Assembly (NCBI GenBank): GCA_025786725.1 | Contig: JAHLTZ010000027.1 | Span: 1 to 64,000 of the forward strand | Direction: 5' to 3' | Source: Syncephalis fuscata | Taxonomy: Eukaryota > Zoopagomycota > Zoopagomycetes > Zoopagales > Piptocephalidaceae | Length of the DNA: 64,000 bases | Part shown: positions 16,465 through 28,746 of the stretch, piece after piece | How positions within the stretch are numbered: the first letter of the stretch is position 1 | Layout: every line of letters begins with the position of its first letter | Program-made: the position numbers and the translations under genes | Notes under the pieces: model-generated | Databases searched by the model: none | What the model was told of the DNA's origin: nothing | Seen by the model: only the letters and a program-made list of their open reading frames with translations

Positions 16465-17542
16465 TTAGCGTCTCCAGCGTTTTCCGCGTAAATCTTCAGA
16501 GAGACGGCCTCGATTGCCACCACAGCAGCTGGTGAATACATCCCATCCCATTGCGACACAATATGATAAAAATGCCATAACACCAAAGAATATTGAAGTA
16601 TTGAAGAAATCGCACCTAATAGTTAATAATAGAATAAATGATTAGTTAACAATGTTATTAATATAATTTGCCATTTATAACTTACCATCCATTGAGTGAT
16701 CCAATATGACATTTTTGAGTACCAATAATAATAAAAACATCAGCGCCCCAGATGCAGGTCATAATAAGATCGATGAGAAAAATGGTGTACTGGCCAATAT
16801 CCTTGCCAGGTTTTATCCAGCGGAATAGCATAAAACAGACAAGAGATAAACTAACAGCACAAGATATAGAACTGACGGCATAGTATAAATCGACAGCAGT
16901 ATGGCCGGAGAATGGACTATCTTTACCGGAATACTATTAAACGAAATAATCTATTAGTTGGCGTCTATTAATAGCACTATTATATTTGCTTACCGAGGAA
17001 GCACCAGCCAAGAATCCCAGTGTGGCTATTGAAAATACAAGTTGCGCTGAACGAATACCAAAGATAATCCAGTTAGGTGCACGACGCGCAATGGGTGCTG
17101 GAGGAATACCACTGCCGTTAGTGGGTCCAGAATTGTTTAACTTGCCGTCAGCACTGCCTGCTCCTTGGAAGTGAGGGTCATCAGGTGAGAGTGGTGCGGC
17201 TAGTCCGTTGCCACCCGTGTGCTCTGCAATCTGTGCAGGAGCAGGCACCACGACCACTGTAGTGTCCTCAGCCTTACCAACCTCACTGCCATCAATGTAG
17301 TTTGTTTCTACAGTTGTAACTGCATCATACGAAGTGGCATAGGCATTGGGACGGACATAATGTGCCGCGTCAGGCATACTCAGCTCCGTCTGGCCAAGAC
17401 TGACCGTGGAGGCTGCTTCTGTTGCAAAGGTCGAAGCGGGTGCGTAGGCATTAAGCGATGGAATAGTGGGTTCTGGCATGGGACCAGTCCACGCTATTGA
17501 CGCTCTCGGGTCGTCCGGGGATTGGTTAGAGTGCGTGGCCAT
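16465..17542 (-). CDS. MARVEL-like four-helix membrane protein
   Basis: Exons on the minus strand are 17542-16994, 16933-16686 and 16615-16465, with introns of 60 and 70 nt and all phases agreeing, giving 315 residues. The N-terminal 150 residues are Ala/Pro/Thr-rich and hydrophilic. Four hydrophobic segments follow: IRSAQLVFSIATLGFLAGAS, a second ending VSLSLVCFMLFRW, IFLIDLIMTCIWGADVFIII, and one beginning NGWCDFFNTSIFFGVMAFLS. The tail is basic (GRLSEDLRGKRWRR). Intron positions and the GASS and SLNGWCDF sequences match the gene at 15083-16175, so the two are inverted duplicates facing each other across 290 bp. No frame breaks. Function unknown; plasma-membrane organisation is the usual role of MARVEL proteins. 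Confidence 0.85.
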
Positions 17543-19434
17543 AGCAAATAAAGATAACTAACAAAGATTTACAAAAGATGCTATCCGTTCTTTGTTAGCA
17601 ATACTTCAAATAACAAAGATGAACACAAAGATAGTGTAGATAGCAATAACAAAAAGGACAAAGGCGCAAAAATAGATTCAAACTGAGCGTCTTTATCAAT
17701 ATTTTCTTGGCAAAGTGAAACTATAATTTTGTTAGTGTTTTCATTAATTTACAAAAGCTACTGTAATTTGACTCCCACATTTTTTATTTACTTATTTCAC
17801 CATCTTTTTCTTATCACTATCTTATTGCTCTATTCAGTAATATATTATCTGATAATGCTAAATATAACAATATAAATAACATGCATATTTGAACATCAAT
17901 AAAAACACTATTCAATTCCTAGTCTTTATTTCTCTTATGTTACATAGCACTTGTTCAAATAACCTCAACACATGCCGTATATTCTGCTACAACTGTCGCC
18001 ACAAGATCTTCCTGGTGAAAACATTCAACCTATCATTATTGCATATGGTGGAGGCCATTTACTTTATTAATGATCGGCAAATAAACTGCGCCTACCAAGT
18101 TGATATCAAAATGCTAAGAGAATGGTAAACATCAGACATGCTAGTCGTCCTATCTTTTTGTCATCATAAATGAGTATCTTACATCGCAAATATGCCCAAA
18201 ATGCAACAGTAGAAATTGGCAAATAGAAAAGATCATTCAGACGCAAGAAACCACACTGTACCTAGTAACAGCAATAAAAACTGCGGAACGATATGGAATT
18301 GCGATTAATGGCTTTTATTAATATTCGATCAATATTTCTTACATGGCCAACAACAACAACGATCGGCCTCGTGAATTGCAAAGTAGTCAAATGAACATTA
18401 TAACTATGTTTGTCGTACATAACGGTACGACTTGAATTGGAACGAATTTGCTTTGAGAGCTCAAAATGTAAAGTCAAAGTAAAGTTCAGCCAATTCATAA
18501 ATTGCATGTTCTACGATAAGCTATAAATAGCAGTGCTAAAATTATAACGCTGATAACTTGACAAACAAAATAAGCAAAAATTATAATGGCTAAAACTAGC
18601 AACAAACAGAAAATACTTTTGAGTAAAATTAAATAAAATTGACATAAATAATATGGAACTATATGAGTATACAATGATAACGATATGGATGAATAGAAAA
18701 TATACATTTACAGAATAACACTGACGATGTATTAATTATTTGATCACTAATGTCACTCATTACCAAATTCCATAATTTTACCTTAGCCTTATAGAATGCC
18801 GCTAGTTTCTGATGTTTACTAGCACTTACATTAACGCTCAAAATACAATATGTTGATTGATTGTATTGATTGGACAATAAGCTTATTTCGTATTATTCAT
18901 TAATTAGCACAATGCAACTATAGTAAACTGAATAACTTGGACGACACTAAGTAGAAATAAGGTAGAATCAAAAACTGGATTATTTTTATTAATATTAAAT
19001 AAAACTACCATTATATAGTAAATGAAAATATTGGTAGGTATAATAATTTATTTGTAACTTATAAACACGAATACAGGATCAAAAAACACACTATATTGCA
19101 AAAAATATAATGCTAGAGTATTTTTGAAATAAAATTTATTTAAAAAAACTGCTCAACTAGCTATTTATTAATATTTGAAATAAAGTAAATATACACATAT
19201 GCTTGGCTATAATAAAGCAATATTCAAGTCTATTATATAATTTATAAATTTTACACCATTAAAACATAAGCATTTGAAATAGTCTTTAATAACACCTTTA
19301 CAGAAATGATGATCATCTAATGATGATTTAATTAAACTTGCAAGTACCTGATTGGTCTACTATTGTATCTTTCCATTGCTTTCTTGTCCCAATTCATTAA
19401 GCACTGTTTGTTCATCACTCTGGTTACTTCTATC
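17543..19434. other. AT-rich intergenic region
   Basis: Upstream region shared by two divergent genes (16465-17542 on minus, PIG-X-like on plus). Short frames at 17889-18128 (+) and 18262-18507 (-) look somewhat protein-like, with a stretch LNTCRIFCYNCRHK, but have no convincing gene structure. They may be remnants. Confidence 0.55.
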
Positions 19435-20493
19435 ATGCTGAATAATTGGATAAAAACCATGTTAGGCGGAAGTTTTTCAGAAGAATCTACTAACGAGGAA
19501 ATACGCGTCGGACCATGGCCTACAGGCCAACAGACGGTATCAGTGTACACACGTCCTAAGCAGTCGTTCCATCCAGTTCTCCATTATGACTTATCTTCGT
19601 TAGCACTAGCTGCTGGCGACATTCATCGCCCTGCAGCCTATTGCGAACAGCTTGTTATGTATCAACCATTGCCAGCGGCACTATTTGCCGATCCGTACCA
19701 GCTACATGACGTGTTGGAGCAAGGTGCGGAACGTGTACGTCATTACGGTCAAATTGAACTAGAAAACCCAGTCAATGAGGCTTCACCGACTGGCGTATCA
19801 GTTACTCTATGGGATTATAGAGTGTATCGGGCCGGCCAAGGTGGATCTAAACATAACGAAAATGGCGAACCAATAGAAGAGAAATCTACGGTAACGCCAT
19901 GGAAAGCAACCGATATACTTGAATTACCGCTTCATGGTCGCTATCAAGTACCATTATTTGGGAGTGAAGAGCAGCATATCACTGTACATTCCAGTCAATT
20001 CTACTGGTTATGCCATAAAGGTAAATGGTATTAAAATAGTTGTATAGTCTCTAATATACCAATATTTGTAGAGTTGACACAATCAAACGACCACTTGCTA
20101 TTAAGTAAAGATTCAGATATTGCTCATTTATTCAATGACAAATATGCGTATCAAATTAAATCTATTCAAGTAACACCTACTCATGACCCACAAGATGTGG
20201 TTCAAAGTGCCAGCAAAATAGGAAATGCACTAACCATAACTCTACCCAGCGGTCGGCTAGAAGATGCCTCTATCGTGGCATTGGGCACACTGGCCTGTGT
20301 TACTGTTGGGCTAGTATGGATTATATGGGCTATCTTCACGGCAAGACAGTCTAATGCCACTAAAAACACAAATACTAGCAAATCTACTACAGAACAACAG
20401 CACAAATCATCAAACGCTACAGCTATTCGAGTAACACGAATTCCCAGACAGAGTACAGATGCTTATGATGCTAATGTAGAAAAAGACGAGTAA
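19435..20493 (+). CDS. PIG-X / Pbn1-like subunit of GPI mannosyltransferase I
   Basis: Exons 19435-20020 and 20072-20493 (51-nt intron) give 335 residues. Family traits: a beta-rich luminal region, the motif LPLHGRYQVPLFG followed by FYWLC, then the late segment LPSGRLEDASIVALGTLACV leading into a single C-terminal transmembrane helix (to about VGLVWIIWAIFTA) and a short polar cytosolic tail. In known systems PIG-X/Pbn1 stabilises the ER mannosyltransferase that adds the first mannose to GPI precursors. The ATG at 19435 is the first methionine in a frame that opens earlier with non-ATG codons. It ends 58 bp from the convergent phosphatase-like gene. PIG-X is more likely than a generic membrane protein because both diagnostic motifs are present in order. 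Confidence 0.75.
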
Positions 20494-20550
20494 TAATGAT
20501 TATACTAATAAATAGTGGTTATAACACAAATGTTTATTCAGTATGGCAAT

Positions 20551-22000
20551 TTAAACACGATACTCATTAAATGGACTAGTGTACAAAGCATGTCGCAAAT
20601 CTTCTTCCAATGCTATTTCTTCCAAATAAGTAGCAAGTCGTAACAATTCTTTATCCTCCTTCTGAGCCATGTTATTGGTAAATGACGACAAATAGATCCA
20701 ATTCTCTGGTTGTCGCTCTGTCTTTTCCGGTGAGTCATCAACAATAAGCGTATTGCCTGCGTGCCAACAAGAACGCCAATCCCAAATACGTTGCAAGTCT
20801 TTAACTGTAACCGGATTGCCCGAGTATTCCTGAGGCGTAAATCCAAATGCTCTTCTATCCCATAAAGCAGCCAAGTAATCTTGGTAGCGTATTTGGCCGG
20901 GTAATTCATTAAGCCATAGTTTATTGCGGTAATCTATAGATGCATCGGTGCTGGTCGTTTCTTTCTTTACATCGTGCTTTTGTTGCTTTTGTTGATGTCT
21001 GTCGTATTGTTGGAAGCAATGACGTGCCATTAACTGCACATTCTCTGGTCGAGCTGATGACCAAATCAATACAGCATAGTGTTGAATGACACGTCCTAGA
21101 AACTCGCCCAGGTGAGGCCTGGCATAGAATTGCTTACTCTTCGTACGATGTCTATATATAGATTATTATTAAACCGTTATAATATAACTATTAATATTAC
21201 TTACATTAACGTGCCATTGAGATCCAGTACTAGAAGTGGCAATTTTGTAATATATGCTGCACGACGAAGTAAATGCGTTTTCTTGGTATCTGCATCTAGT
21301 AAACCGCCTTCATCTGGATAAAACATTGGTGCTAATGGAGCTGATAATGAAGGTCCATAATTATTCTGTAATCGATATCGATCTTTGTTTGATTTTTGTC
21401 TTGTATTAGACCGTGAGCCATTGTCACTAGCACTTGGCTTTGAATAAGTGCCGCTTTGATCACGATCTGATACTTGTCTTGTATTGTATCGCGAACTGTT
21501 ACTGCTATTACTTCGCCATGAATAAGCGCTGCTTCGATCATTATCCGATACATATCTTGTGTTATGTTGCGAAGTATTGTTGCTAGAAGTTCGCCATGAA
21601 TTAGAGCTGTCTTGATCGTTGTTTGATGTCCGCCTCATATTAGATCGCGAAGTATTGTTGCTGTTGTTGTTGCGACTACTTGACCGCGAATAAGAGTTAC
21701 TTTGATCGTCATTGCGTCTATGATGACTATTGCTATTTATGCCGCTTCGAGTTCCTCTTGCATAGTCTCCATGGTTTTAGAAGAGTCTGGCTGCTGTTCT
21801 GCTGTACAGTTTAATTCAGTTTGGCGCTTAGAATTGATATCTGTGGTATAGTATTTTTGTGACAATAATGTAAGATCTTTATGCGTATAATTACATAACC
21901 AACGCTGATTAGACAAGGAATACTTCCTGGTATGTGGTAGGCGTGTTTGCTGCACGTCTACCAAAGGTAAGAAATAGCTCAGTCGTTTAAATAATGACAT
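20551..22000 (-). CDS. FCP1/NIF-like HAD-family phosphatase domain protein
   Basis: The last intron is 21204-21152. The last exon (21151-20551) and the one before it give a C-terminal FCP1 homology domain: LPLLVLDLNGTLI, then RPHLGEFLGRVIQHY, VLIWSSARPENV and NTLIVDDSPEK. This is the order of HAD motifs I, II and IV of the NIF/Tim50/FCP1 group. The second Asp of the DxDxT motif is Asn (DLNGTL). Upstream is a Ser/Asn/Arg-rich linker with repeated SWRSNSSNSSR-type units. From the ATG at 22000, the basic N-terminus MSLFKRLSYFLPLV could be a mitochondrial presequence. That part joins the rest only if one base is added in the AAAA run (21775-21778 on plus), giving 465 residues. Without it, translation could start at 21638 (344 residues). 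Confidence 0.75.
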
Positions 22001-22123
22001 GAACAGGAAATAAAAAAATATATAGACTGCAAGTATAAATGTGTGAAAATATTTATAAAATAAAAATAAACGTCGGCATACTAATAAGTAGTAATTGTTA
22101 CAAACGCATAATAAAATCACCGT

Positions 22124-24933
22124 TTAGCGATGTACTGGATACCATTTCTTGATAGCTTGCTGTATTCGATGTTGCATATCAAATAAACCGTGTATTTCCA
22201 GTGTTTCATCCACTTTCTGTAGTAATCGATAGCTGGGTTTATAGCCGGCTTGAGGCATTCTATTTAGTAGAATACCTAACGATTTATCAAATACATGCAG
22301 ACGACGATACGTTTTCTCCATCGATTGCCAATGTCGCTCGTTAAGCTTGGCACCATCGGCCAATCCAGCGTCGCGTATCTCTTCAAGTCGTTTAACAGAT
22401 TTCATAGAGTTGGCTAGATTGAATAACACAGACAAACTAGCATCATTAATACGGAATCGGTGCTGTTTACGTGCACGTAAATAGAATTGCCAACCTTCAT
22501 GGCCTTGATGAGCATAGACGTAGGCTTGGATTACACATGTGATAATATATTGATTACGTTGCAGGTTATGCCTGCTAGCATACTCGTAGCAACGAAGCAC
22601 TGAATCAAGCTGTCGTTGTTTACCAAGTACATTAATAACACTGGTGTAATGGGCGGCACTCATGGTTAACGTGTATTTTTCGATAAACGCTAGCATATCC
22701 ATAATATCTGTGATAGATTCTTTTTGTAATCCATCTGCTAGTAATAGACCCGTTGATGTCTCGGGAATAATGACTCCATGTTTACGACATCGAAGTATTA
22801 GTTGTGCGGCATTAGCTGGTTGTCCCGCCTTAATATAACCTTCGACAATCTTTAATCCCAAAGCACCAGGACCAAGCCAGCCAGCTTCTTCCAAGAATTG
22901 CATCTGAGGCCGTGTTGCTAAATAGGTCATTAATAAACGCTCAGCACCCATTGGATCCATTAACTTTAAGTGACTTTTAATCATCGCAGATAGAATCACC
23001 AAATTAATAGGTATTCTAAATGTACGTATATCCTTTAGTAAATCTAATACACCTGACCAGTCTTCTTGCTCAAATGGCACCCATTGAATCATACCAATCA
23101 AGTGATGATTAACACAGTTTAAATTACGCATTTTTGTGTAGATATCAAATGCTGCCGTATAATTCTTTTGCGATCGATAGGTAGAAATAAGCTGCCCAGC
23201 CAATCCAATAATAGGACAGATATCGAGTGTTTCACGGGTAGATGCTATATAATCATGCTTGACATCGTTAAATAGTAGTTTTGTATTTGTTACTGTATCG
23301 CTGTTTGCTTTATCCACAAATGTATGTTTTGATATTTGTATGATATCGTCAATTGGATCATCTTCCATTGATACTTCATTCATCACTGTTCTTGAATTGT
23401 AGTGTTTGTCAAATGCCAATAGCATCTTATGCTGTAAACGATGTACTTTTCTTAGCATTGATGTCAACTCTGTGTCGATAATTGATTCGCCATTAGGTCC
23501 AAGGTAATTACCGTCATATTGTCGATGAAATGCATATAAAATCATTTCATTAAGTAAATTGGCTACCTCTTTTACTTTTTGTTGTTGTAAAAGTGTAATA
23601 GCATAACCATAGTCAAGTTGAATATCACGACTAGTTTGTTGATGTCCTTGTTTACTCACATTATAGACCAATTCAACATCATTAAATCGTTTTAATTTTG
23701 CCAATCTAGTCATAAGTATTTTTAATGATGCAGTGTCGAGTGTGCCACCATCTGTGTAAACTGTCTTGAAAATATCTAATGCCTTATCGACTGGATTTTT
23801 TAAATTGGATTGAAAACTAATTTTACATTGTTTTCCAAGTAGTAGATGGAACATATGTGAGGTCGTATTATAATTTGGTATGCGATGTCCATCACGAATG
23901 GCTGAATAAAGTGCCAGTAAAGTCTCAATTTCTGTCTCATTTGTTATATAAATATTATCAAATAAATCACATTGAGTTTCCGGTAAGATGGAATAACCCA
24001 TGGATAGTGCATCTTGATATAGCTGTAACTTGTCAGGCATAGGACGCCTTGCTAATGCACTTAGGAATTGATTAATACAAGTATTTAACAAAGGATTACG
24101 AAGTTGCAGTATATCATAATAGAGTAAGCGACAGCGTTGATGACCAAAGCCAAACTTTCGATCAATTGTCATTTGAATTTGTTCATTGGCTAGGAACGCG
24201 GTAACCATCGCAGCTACTGCATTGATCCGTTCTCTTAGACCGGCTTCCACACGATACTTTTCATAAACACATATAGCTTTATACGGTTCACCAGTCGTTA
24301 TATGATATCGAATCCATTTAGTATAATGGTCGGGTGTAGGTAGTCGACCATTTTGTGTGTATAAAATGATAAGGAATTTATCAAAGTCAGCAACTTTATC
24401 ATCAAGCATTTGATTAAATAATTTGCCCAATAATTGTGTATTCACTTGCAACAACGATCCTTCTTTAGACAGTTGTTTTATAATTGATGTTACCGAAACT
24501 AAATCGTTTTGCTGTATTGCTGCTTCAAGTTGCTCAATAAGTGCTGTACATTTGGCTGATGTCATTGAATTTTGGTTATCGGCATGTCCAATGTATCAGA
24601 ATAGAATGGATCAATCATTGGCGGCTGACAGTCGATATCATTATGTTGAATATCGTCTTCTACTGATTGAAATAGTTTTTTGTGTTGTTTAGGTCGAAAG
24701 CCATCATTTCTAACAATTTTACCCGTCTGTGGCAATGTAGCCGTCTTGTTTTCCTTAGTATTTTTTGTTTCATCCAAATAGTCTATTAGTTGCAAAAACG
24801 ATGCATCCGATGACATAGAACATCGTGTTATACGTGTTGGATAGTTAGGATTTAATCGTAGAATGGGTATCGACTGCAATCTGAATAGCAATTGCAGCCG
24901 GCTACGTCGAAGTAAAAAAGAATGAGCAAACAT
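22124..24933 (-). CDS. mitochondrial pentatricopeptide-repeat (PPR) protein
   Basis: Two frames overlap by ATGA at 24562-24565. The upstream one (24933-24562) begins MFAHSFLLRRSRLQLLFRLQ, a typical basic presequence for mitochondrial import. The downstream one (24565-22124, 813 residues) is a chain of helical hairpins with PPR character, for example ALDIFKTVYTDGGTLDTAS, AAFDIYTKMRNLNCVNHHLI and SVLRCYEYASRHNLQRNQY. One added A in the AAAA run (24570-24573 on plus) fuses them into a single 936-residue protein. That is far more likely than two genes, because fungal PPR proteins act in mitochondrial RNA metabolism and need a presequence. The specific target RNA cannot be told. It ends 124 bp before the ATG of the phosphatase-like gene, in the same direction. 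Confidence 0.8.
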
Positions 24934-25021
24934 GTTATCATTACGGTAATAAATAAAAAAGAAAATAAAAAATACACTGTTCTATTGGTAGATTAAGTAA
25001 TGTTTAATTTTAACATTTATA

Positions 25022-25976
25022 TTACAAATCAATTGTATTTTGTCCTTTAAACTTTTTAGCTGCTCGATCTGCTGCTCGATAACAAAATTGACTACCGTAG
25101 ATTGTGTAATCTTGATCTTTGACCTTTAGAGAGAACACACTATTTGCCTTGGGTATAGCTATAGCGATAGTAGATTAAACATTGATCATCCTACAATTAA
25201 TGTGCGTTTCTAACTTACATGTTAATCGATCGCGACAGTCAATAATACGAAACATATTTTTTGTTTCCATAATGACGATACCAGTTGTTCCAATATAACT
25301 TGGACAACGAGAACGTACAACTGTACGTGATTAATGCATTAATATCAATAGTATGCTGTAATTTACTAACTACCAGTCATAATGCTGCCATGTAAATCGG
25401 CTTTTAGTAATTTGGGTAAAAACATACGTGGATTAGTATTAGTGCCGTAAACTTCATTGATATATTGTGTCCAAAGAGTATGAAGTGGTTCAAATAGTGC
25501 GTAGCTATTAATAATAGCTGTTAGAAATGATAGCTGTTATGCTTATATTTACTTACCGGTTGCAATCAGTAGGCAATTTATATATACCTGCTGCGCGTTT
25601 CTGTTTTGCCGTTAATACTGGCAGTTTGCCAGTACGACGATGGTTTTGCCGTCCTTTTTTACGCGCAAGTTCCTGTGTCGAGCCTTCAATTGGCATGACA
25701 CGGTCTGCCAGCTTTTCCTGATAGATTTGCGTTGGTGCCGCATTCGTTTGTGTACCTTCCTTTAATGCTTCGCATACAAAATTAGGCACAAAACGCTGCG
25801 TTACTGGATCTATTGGAATTGGCTTTATACTTTGTTAATATATACTTTACGTGTAAATGCTTCTTTAAGTTGTATATATATATATATATACGCACCTCAT
25901 GCTCTTCTCCTGAGATAGCTGGATGTCGTTCAACTTCCTTAGGAAATGATGTATAAAATGACGGGGAATCGGTCAT
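25022..25976 (-). CDS. POP4: RNase P/MRP subunit Pop4 (p29/Rpp29)
   Basis: Five minus-strand exons: 25976-25896, 25822-25557, 25504-25374, 25320-25219 and 25158-25022. All phases agree and the protein is 238 residues, within the family's range. The basic middle part carries ARKKGRQNHRRTGKL. The C-terminal OB/Sm-like fold shows the family pattern: LLKADLHGSIMTVVRS, YIGTTGIVIMETKNMFRIID, IPKANSVFSLKV, YTIYGSQFCYRAADRAAKKF. Pop4 binds the RNA of RNase P and RNase MRP and acts in tRNA 5' maturation and pre-rRNA cleavage in the nucleus and nucleolus. The first intron contains a (TA)n run next to its donor and has a TATTAAC branch site. Confidence 0.93.
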
Positions 25977-26084
25977 ATTGTTTAAGTGATAGATAAAGAA
26001 AGAATAAAATAAATCTAAATTAATGTAGTCTTTTTAGTTTGGAGTCAACAAATCAGCCAATATAATGTTTGTCATTTTTAATAT

Positions 26085-26975
26085 ACTACTGCTGTGAGGC
26101 CTTTCATCAGTATTGACCGAGCCTTTGTTGTGTTGCTTATAATTAATATGGCCATATGTTATATCAAAGGAATTTAAATTTGCTATAGTCCTAGTATTTA
26201 AAAATAACACTTGTTCTGTTTTCATGTCTTTCATTATATGAATAACATCACTCAAGGGTTTAATGATACTGCTTCAACCTTGAATTACTTTTTCTGGATC
26301 TGATTTTGCATTTAAACAGGTTAGCCTTTGATTTGTTCTTGGCAACGTTTGATAAACATGGATGATAGTAAATTTTAACCGTGCTTTTACCATTAAAACC
26401 GAATAATTGCAATAATGATAATATAGAATTATGCATGTGTTTCTAGAACAAAGAAATGATTCAAGTTTTATACAGAATTGGTACAACCACGGTGTTGAAC
26501 ATTGCGCCACGTGAATCTATGCGTGTTGCAATAACATGAATACCATAATATGTGTCTACCCATATTGCATTTGAACAAGCAACAATCAACCATCTCATTA
26601 AAACTGTGTTCATTGTATTAAGGATAAACATTTGTATACATTTAAATAGCATTTAGATGTTTACACATAAATTTTATTGCACTATTGTTCATCTACAAGA
26701 TTGCTAGCTACCAGTTCTCTAATATTGCCTGCACACCAATGCAAAAGGCCTATGTCACAAAACTAGTTTATACTTGCATGTGGCTTCCATGAAGCTATAC
26801 AACCATTTACTATATAATAATACGATTTAAATTTGTTGATAACACAAATTTATTGCTTTTTACTCTAGTCTTTAATATGTTATTTTCAAAATACCAACAA
26901 TTGGTGTTATTGCTATTTACTTGTATATTAATACAAATCAACTATGCTTGTGCAAAAGTTACTTTTTCTGATAGT
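26085..26975. repeat. left arm of a long-distance inverted repeat
   Basis: From about 26085 the sequence is nearly identical to the reverse complement of 46983 down to about 46100. The arm covers roughly 790 bp upstream of receptor copy 1 plus the first 90-100 bp of its coding region. Outside these limits identity drops at once. Two short open frames, 63 and 78 codons (26461-26652 and 26274-26510, minus), are preserved intact in both arms, but I cannot assign a function. The arm probably holds the shared promoter of copies 1 and 3. Confidence 0.9.
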
Positions 26976-28746
26976 ACCAACAAACCCGTATCTTATCCTT
27001 TAACTGAGCTGCATTTTTATCCGGATTTCGACCATCGTCGTTATGAAGGCATTGCACTTGTATGGAAATTTCCTGGATATAAAGAACCAAACACAGAATG
27101 CTTTTTTCCGCCAGTTAATGCTTCCGATCCAGCAATTCAAAATATTGCTAAAAGCGCATTTAAATATCCAGACTTTGCGTTAATTGTAAATGATATAGCT
27201 GTTTTACGCAATGTATGCGATACCAAAGAACAAGTAAGCATTTTTATTATAATAGATAGTTAGATATACTAATTGTAGCTTAGATTGGTAAAGCAATGAA
27301 TAATTTGATTTGGCAACTATCACATGCAGGATTTCCTTCAGTCAAGTTGGTTATTTTATCTTCAGATTTGCCACAAGGTTTCTTTGTAAATCACAACTAT
27401 ATAACACTTTTTTCTGCAAATGTATACAGCGGATATGGAGAATTAAAATCAATTAAAACAGCGGTACTGAAAATACCCGAATCTCTTTTTAATAATACAA
27501 TAATTAAAGACCACACAAGCCTCCATTATATTGCTGAATTAGGTAAACCATTTAAAACTGCCATCATATCAATATTAAACTGTTAATAGAACCTGACCCA
27601 TGGAATGAGCTATTATTCTCGCACACACATATCGCTTACAAATGGACATATTTTACCTTGGTAAGCAGTAAAGTCAAACAAACATATATAATTCTTATTG
27701 TGTTGCTATAGGTATTGGGTGTTTTGTTGTATGCGTGTGCTCGTATTATAAACTGGCAAGATTGAACATGCTGAAGCGGAATTTACTTTTAGTTGCATTC
27801 GTTACCGGTTTTGTATACTGCATTTGTAAGTAAATCCAATATATTCTATAATATACAACTTATGATTATATACTAGTTTTTCTTATACACCTGGCTGCCC
27901 TACATAAAACATATGTATTACCGGCTTTTTTTAAAATTTACACTCTTTTAGCAGGAATACCTTTTGATATAATACTTTTGCATTGGTATGCTATTACTTA
28001 ATTGGTTATATGATGTTTAATGTTTAATTTATAGGTCAATCATTGGCAAAAATCTATTTTCAAAGATAACAAAGATAACTTTATGGCTTGTTATTATTGC
28101 TGATATTATAGTAGACATTATGCGAATTGTAGGCTTAACAATATTTTTTTATCAAAAAACAAACAGTTATATTTCATCTTTACTCAGTGTTATTTCTAGT
28201 GAATCTATATATATTACGCTGTCATGGATTGCTATTGCAACATTTTGTTTACTTTGTAAGTCAATATAAACTAAGATTAATTTAAGCTAACTGCTATTTA
28301 ATAGTTTTATGGCTTGGATCTATATTTTATAAGCTTAGGAAACATCCTGATGGCCGTCGTAAATTTACACAGGTAAAATATTTAATATAATTAATGTGTT
28401 AAATTATAGTACTTATATTCTACACTAGCTGGCATGCCTTACTGTCATAGCCTTTTTCACGTATCTAGTATTTCCGATTTGCAATATCTATATTATAAAA
28501 AAATCAACTCTCAAACCTCATGATATATTTAAAGCATACTTTATACTTGATACGGCCTATATGGTGCGTGCACTCATATTTTTATCGATTCTTGGTATAC
28601 AATGGCCACATTCACCGGAATTAACTGAGCCAAAGATACGAGAACCACTTGGTGGAATGACAACTGTTGGATACGATTCAAAAGTAGAGGATGCCCCAAT
28701 ACGTTGGCAGTTGACTCGTAAACTTACAAGAATAATTAATCGTTAA
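26877..28746 (+). CDS. signal peptide + luminal domain + seven-helix protein, copy 1
   Basis: Eight exons: 26877-27233, 27284-27542, 27590-27660, 27712-27825, 27877-27985, 28035-28255, 28305-28372, 28429-28746. The product is about 505 residues. The signal peptide (LVLLLFTCILIQINYACA) is followed by a luminal region of about 200 residues with an N-glycosylation site and SVKLVILSSDLPQGFF. That region vaguely recalls a protease-associated (PA) fold: YPDFALIV, then CDTKEQIGKAM. About seven helices follow from WTYFTLVLGVLLYACARII, ending with a conserved KIREPLGGMTTVG cytosolic tail. One frame break lies at the AAA run 27750-27752; the homologous part of copy 3 reads through there. This is the least damaged of three copies and probably functional. 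Family not recognised; a receptor role is inference from topology. Confidence 0.75.

Noticed and set aside
24562-24565. Bicistronic gene with translational coupling at ATGA
   Set aside because: Nuclear fungal genes rarely use this. The upstream part is a presequence with no domain of its own, and similar one-base breaks are common in this window.
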